The notes beneath the pieces are model-generated. The model was given only the letters and a program-made list of their open reading frames with translations, was not told the origin of the DNA and searched no databases. From the NCBI RefSeq assembly GCF_032854445.1, contig NC_088302.1, positions 52,980,046 through 53,044,045 of the forward strand: DNA of 64,000 bases. The letters run 5' to 3'. Shown here in pieces: positions 59,582 through 64,000 of the stretch. Origin of the DNA: Liolophura sinensis (lineage: Eukaryota > Mollusca > Polyplacophora > Chitonida > Chitonidae). The position numbers were made by a program, and so were the translations under genes. Within the stretch, counting starts at the first letter, position 1. Each line of letters begins with the position of its first letter.

Positions 59582-60896
59582 CCGGTAGTCCAACGAGCAC
59601 TAACATGAAGGTTTATTGAGGGAAAAAATGTGAACAGGCAAACCGTAAACAAACAAACAAAAAACACAGTGCAGATACATAGTTTTAGTTTTAATGCAGA
59701 CATTAAGGTATAATATAGAAATATCATTAATAACATACGAATTAGTTGAATACAAAAATCAGCTATTTACAAGCTATGGCATATTGTTCTCAGTGTTGTG
59801 ATCGGGGCTTAATCCATTTTGTACACTTTCCCCATATACTGCGATGTCGTTGAGCAATATATCACATCCGTTAGTGTATACTAAGTTTGATTTATCACTT
59901 TTAGCATGTTACAATACGGCTAGCCGACAACCCTGGAACAGCCCATAGATGTGTACGAAGACAATCTTTCGGAATGAACGTCTTTTGGGGAATGAAAGGG
60001 ATACAGAATCGATTCTGAATGGCCTGTGTGAGTGATAGGCAAGCTCAGTCCATGCAGGGTTTAACACAGGAAACATTATCTCCACTGTCAGCCAATCAAC
60101 ATTGATTCTATATCCCTTTTATCAATTGTATACCGACATTGTGTGACACGTTTGCAGAATCCATAGAAATGGAAAAATCCTAACATCGACTGCTTTGTGG
60201 GTTTATTAGTTGATCAGCTTGATGCACCGTAATATTATGATACGTTAAATATTTGTGTGTCCCATAAGTATTTAAGTCGTTATTTACAATTATATTTGAC
60301 AGCCGCGCAGTGTTTATCATAACAGCTATTTTCAGCTGTTACACTTTAAGACAGGAGGATTGTCAGATACGTGGCTAAGGGACAATCTCGAGTACGGTGC
60401 CACACACTGATAAAAATAAATTAAGAAACCTAAAGGAATTCGTGACGCTAATTCTCAACTTTCGCAAATCCGCATATAGAACGCGCATAAGGTAAGACAA
60501 ACTGGATGACAAACTATAAATTCTTGGAGATTTACCATTTACTCTACAAATAAATTGAGCTCTGTAGATATTAACAACTTCACATTATTTACAGATAAAA
60601 ACATTTAAAGATATTTTACATCTAAATGTATATATGGATTCCTAAGCAAATATGAGACTGAGACACAAATTTTATGGCTCTCTGTCTCAGGAGAAGATGG
60701 ATATTATGCAGGATAAATCTACCCTTTCCGTCAGCTTTGGCGTATCGAAGGCTTTTCATGATTGTTTTAATTTTGGTTTTAAAAAATTAGACACAGATCT
60801 TTCCACAGGCGAATGTGTTTGTGCAAAATCCTCTAGTGTGTTATTTTGGAACAATATTTGCTTGACCACCAAAATGATTCTAACATGATCCAGCAG
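58060..60896. other. ANKDD1 3' untranslated region and intergenic stretch
   Basis: AATAAA at 58413-58418 is the likely ANKDD1 polyadenylation signal. On minus, AATAAA (plus 60202-60207) may serve the amine oxidase. TA microsatellites lie at about 59450-59470 and 59527-59575, each preceded by a copy of CATTCTGGAGTTCGTCCTAA. No gene is supported in between. Confidence 0.5.
59392..59612. repeat. Direct repeat pair enclosing TA microsatellites
   Basis: CATTCTGGAGTTCGTCCTAA followed by (TA)n and TGTACCGGTAGTCCAA occurs twice in tandem. The second TA tract is much longer (about 25 repeats versus 9-10). Confidence 0.85.
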
Positions 60897-61178
60897 TTAC
60901 CTGAATATCTCTGATATGTTCATGCTGTTGTACTGCGGAGGCACGCAGTGGACGTCTCGACTTATCCCGTTAGTCTCCACGTGGACACCTATATCTGGAT
61001 GGCGGGGGTCCTGGGGGACGACATGGATGGCGTTCCTAACAGCCAAGCTGGGGTCCTGTCTGTAGTAGTTGTGGGGCAGGAGGAAGAAGTTGAGCTGGTT
61101 ACCTGCTGTGGCCGCGTTAGGGACATCCTCAGAGTGAGGGATATGCTGGGTGCCCAACGTGACCCATGCTACCAAGTC
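60897..61178 (-). CDS. Copper amine oxidase, last coding exon (C-terminus)
   Basis: On minus the acceptor TTTTCCCAG precedes DLVAWVTLGTQHIPHSEDVP, and the frame runs 93 codons to TAA at 60899-60897. Copper amine oxidases turn primary amines into aldehydes, ammonia and hydrogen peroxide, using a self-made topaquinone cofactor and a copper ion. The HIPHSEDVPN motif is the hallmark C-terminal block and carries a copper-ligand histidine. NFFLLPHNYYRQDPSL follows the usual order, and VHCVPPQYNS is the typical end. The residues fit animal secreted or membrane enzymes of the AOC1/AOC3 type; which one cannot be told from this exon. Upstream exons should lie beyond the 42-bp array or outside the window; none was found between 61179 and 64000. 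Confidence 0.93.
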   Translation of the reverse strand, partial: DLVAWVTLGTQHIPHSEDVPNAATAGNQLNFFLLPHNYYRQDPSLAVRNAIHVVPQDPRHPDIGVHVETNGISRDVHCVPPQYNSMNISEIFR

Positions 61179-61528
61179 CTGGGAAAAGAAAACACAAAAA
61201 TAACGGCGACGAAAACAGATGTCCTCACACTTCTCGCTGGGTATGTTGTCTGTTTATATCTACTACACTATGGTTACATATAATATATGAATATATAGGC
61301 CGTATCAGGCAGTTAACAAAATTAACCGCGGCAAACCAAGTTAACTTATAACCATACTAGAAGATCTGGAGAAAATTTGTCACACCAGTTCCCTATTTTA
61401 ATGAAAGAAAACAGAGGGTTAAGTATTTCACAAGGTGTCAAAAGTGTTGTTTTTAGCTCAGCCACAGTTACGTAATATGCATTTAATGTAAGTCGTCATT
61501 TTATCTGACATAAAATCATTTAATCTAG

Positions 61529-61655
61529 GCGACGAAGCAGACATCCGTATACCAGCCGCCAACCATAGCGGACATTCCGGATTACTGATCATAGGGCCAA
61601 TTCCCTACAAACTGAGTGCAACACAATCCATCAAAGAACTCAGAAAGTATATGAA
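61529..61655 (+). CDS. Candidate internal exon of unknown plus-strand transcript
   Basis: Preceded by TTTAATCTAG and followed by GTAAGA at 61656. One frame stays open across 127 bases (DEADIRIPAANHSGHSGLLI and on to ELRKYM); the others are closed. I do not recognise the protein. It lies inside the presumed intron of the minus-strand amine oxidase, which makes a nested gene or chance equally possible. Confidence 0.25.
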
Positions 61656-61759
61656 GTAAGAATTCTTAGACGAACCATGTAATAGAATCAGTCAAAAGTT
61701 TTCAATGCTGACGGATAGAGGAAGGGTTCCCCTGCTGGTTCTGTGGTGTTTAAAGCACA

Positions 61760-63985
61760 TAGCTTATACCTCAGGTCACTGATCATTAGGCTTGAGGAAT
61801 CTAGCTGATACCAGAGGCAGTGACAATTCAGGTAATTAGGCTTGAGAGATCTATCTCATACCACAGGCCACTGACCATTAGCCTTGAGGAATCCAGCTGA
61901 TACCACAGACCAGTGACCATTAGGCTTGAGGAATCCAGCTGATACGACGGACCAGTGACCATTAGGCTTGAGGAATCTAGCTGATACCAGAGGCCACAGG
62001 CAATTAGGCTTGAGGAATCCAGCTGATACCACGGACCAGTGACCATTAGGCTTGAGGAATCTAGCTGATACCAGAGGCCACAGGCAATTAGGCTTGAGGA
62101 ATCCAGCTGATACCACGGACCAGTGACCATTAGACTTGAGGAATCCAGCTGATACCACGGACCAGTGACCATTAGGCTTGAGGAATCCAGCTGATACCAC
62201 GGACCAGTGACCATTAGACTTGAGGAATCCAGCTGATACCACGGACCAGTGACCATTAGACTTGAGGAATCTAGCTGATACCACAGACCAGTGACCATTA
62301 GCCTTGAGGAATCTAGCTGATACCACGGACCAGTGATCATTAGCCTTGAGGGATCCAGCTGATACCACAGACCAGTGACCATTAGACTTAAGGGATCCAG
62401 CTGATACCACAGACCAGTGGCCTTTAGACATGAGAAACCTAGGTGATACCACAGACCAGTGGCCTGAGGAATCTAGCTGATACCACAGGCCACTGACCAT
62501 TAGACTTAAGGGATCCAGCTGATACCACGGACCAGTGACCATTAGCCTTGAGGAATCTAGCTGATACCACAGGCCAGTGACCATTAGACTTGAGGAATCC
62601 AGCTGATACCACGGACCAGTGACCATTAGCCTTGAGGAATCCAGCTGTTACCACAGGCCACTGACCATTAGACTTGAAGGATCCAGTTGATACCACAGAC
62701 CAGTGACCATTAGCCTTGAGGAATCTACTTATACCACTGGCCAGTGACCATTAAACGAGGAATCTAGCTGATACCACACGCCAGTGACCATTAGGCTTGA
62801 GGAATCCAGCTGATACCACGGACCAGTGACCATTAGGCTTGAGGAATCTAGCTGATACCACTGGCCAGTGACCATTAGACTTGAGGAATCCAGCTGATAC
62901 CACAGGCCAGTGACCATTAGCCTTGAGGAATCCAGCTGATACCACAGACCAGTGACCATTAGACTTGAAGGATCCAGTTGATACCACAGACCAGTGACCA
63001 TTAGCCTTGAGGAATCTACTTATACCACTGGCCAGTGACCATTAAACGAGGAATCTAGCTGATACCACACGCCAGTGACCATTAGGCTTGAGGAATCCAG
63101 CTGATACCACGGACCAGTGACCATTAGGCTTGAGGAATCTAGCTGATACCACTGGCCAGTGACCATTAGACTTGAGGAATCCAGCTGATACCACAGGCCA
63201 GTGACCATTAGCCTTGAGGAATCCAGCTGATACCACAGACCAGTGACCATTAGACTTGATGAATCTAGCTGATACCACAGACCAGTGACCATTAGGCTTG
63301 AGGAATCTAGCTGATACCAGAGGCCACAGGCAATTAGGCTTGAGGAATCCAGCTGATACCACGGACCAGTGACCATTAGCCTTGATGAATCCAGCTGATA
63401 CCACAGACCAGTGATCATTCGACTTGAGGGATCCAGCTGATACCAGAGGCCACAGGCAATTAGGCTTGAGGAATCCAGCTGATACCACGGACCAGTGATC
63501 ATTAGACTTGAGGAATCCAGCTGATGCCACGGACCAGTGACCATTAGCCTTGATGAATCCAGCTGATACCACAGACCAGTGATCATTCGACTTGAGGGAT
63601 CCAGCTGATACCAGAGGCCACAGGCAATTAGGCTTGAGGAATCCAGCTGATACCACGGACCAGTGACCATTAGACTTGAGGAATCCAGCTGATGCCACAG
63701 GCCAGTGACCATTAGCCTTGAGGAATCTAGCTGATACCACAGACCAGTGATCATTAGACTTTAGGGATCCATCTGACACCACAGGCCACTGTCCATTAAA
63801 CGAGGAATCTAGCTGATACCACAGGCTAGTGAGCACTAGACTGTAGGGATCTGATTGATGCCAATTAGGCTTGAGGGATCTAGCTGATAGCACAGGCTCC
63901 TGACCTTTGAGGGATGTAGTCGATACGACAGGCCAGCGACCATTAGACTTGGGGGATCTAGATTTATTTAGATCGGTCGTGACTT
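61760..63985. repeat. 42-bp minisatellite, about 52 units, with higher-order duplications
   Basis: The unit reads GACCATTAGGCTTGAGGAAT then CCAGCTGATACCACGGACCAGT. Variants include CAGAGGCCACAGGCAATTAG and ACTTATACCACTGGCC forms. A block containing the rare ATTAAACGAGG variant occurs at about 62721 and again at 63012, 291 bp apart (7 units less 3 bp). Another variant pair repeats at 63421 and 63589, 168 bp apart (4 units). The 42-bp period leaves two minus-strand frames open, so long antisense frames appear; no plus frame stays open. Confidence 0.95.
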
Positions 63986-64000
63986 AACGTTAAGGAGTAT

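Noticed and set aside
60652-60888. Plus-strand frame of 78 codons beginning MRLRHKFYGSLSQ
   Set aside because: No recognised family or splice sites; it overlaps the likely 3' untranslated region of the convergent amine oxidase gene. Kept only as a weak possibility.
60948-61283. Plus-strand frame of 111 codons
   Set aside because: It is antisense to the clearly homologous amine oxidase exon on minus.
61828-63893. Several minus-strand frames with 14-residue repeats (up to 283 codons)
   Set aside because: By-product of the 42-bp array; two different frames encode unrelated repeat peptides over the same DNA, which is not expected of a real repetitive protein.

Overview
The window looks like animal nuclear DNA, most likely from a marine mollusc. 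It is AT-rich and gene-poor, has spliced genes with GT-AG introns, two abundant tRNA-derived SINE families of the type common in molluscan genomes, a Tc1-like transposon, a Ty3/gypsy retrotransposon and many minisatellites. The species assignment is inference from repeat style; the sequence alone does not prove it.

Layout. 1-811 (minus): intact but window-truncated Tc1-like transposase. 3294-7732: a complete but decayed Ty3/gypsy element with both LTRs and a 5-bp target duplication. 7.7-41.3 kb: mostly non-coding DNA with SINEs, minisatellites, one strong hairpin near 13.05 kb and two short candidate 5' exons (12323 and 27875). 41320-58059 (plus): a 15-exon gene for an ankyrin-repeat/death-domain protein that I recognise as ANKDD1 (closest to ANKDD1A). 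It has eleven exons of ankyrin-repeat sequence, about one 33-residue repeat per exon with phase-0 introns, then a death domain split over two exons, then a C-terminal CVLS tetrapeptide. 60897-61178 (minus): last coding exon of a copper amine oxidase, convergent with ANKDD1. 61760 to about 63985: a 42-bp minisatellite of about 52 units that contains higher-order duplications.

Most unusual signal. Two large minisatellites in ANKDD1 are built on authentic 5' splice junctions. In intron 1, about 22 units of 66 bp each contain a copy of the end of exon 1 plus the start of intron 1, and about 16 keep GTAAGT. In intron 5, about 41 units of 37 bp begin exactly at the GT of the intron. Other plus-strand arrays upstream (22.4 kb, 26.6 kb) also carry GTAAG. 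The gene therefore contains dozens of tandem 5'-splice-site-like sequences in its own transcription orientation. Whether this affects splicing, U1 binding or premature polyadenylation is testable but unknown.

The two cellular genes are not an operon and I see no functional link between them: ANKDD1 is predicted to be an intracellular adaptor, and the amine oxidase is a quinone-cofactor enzyme.
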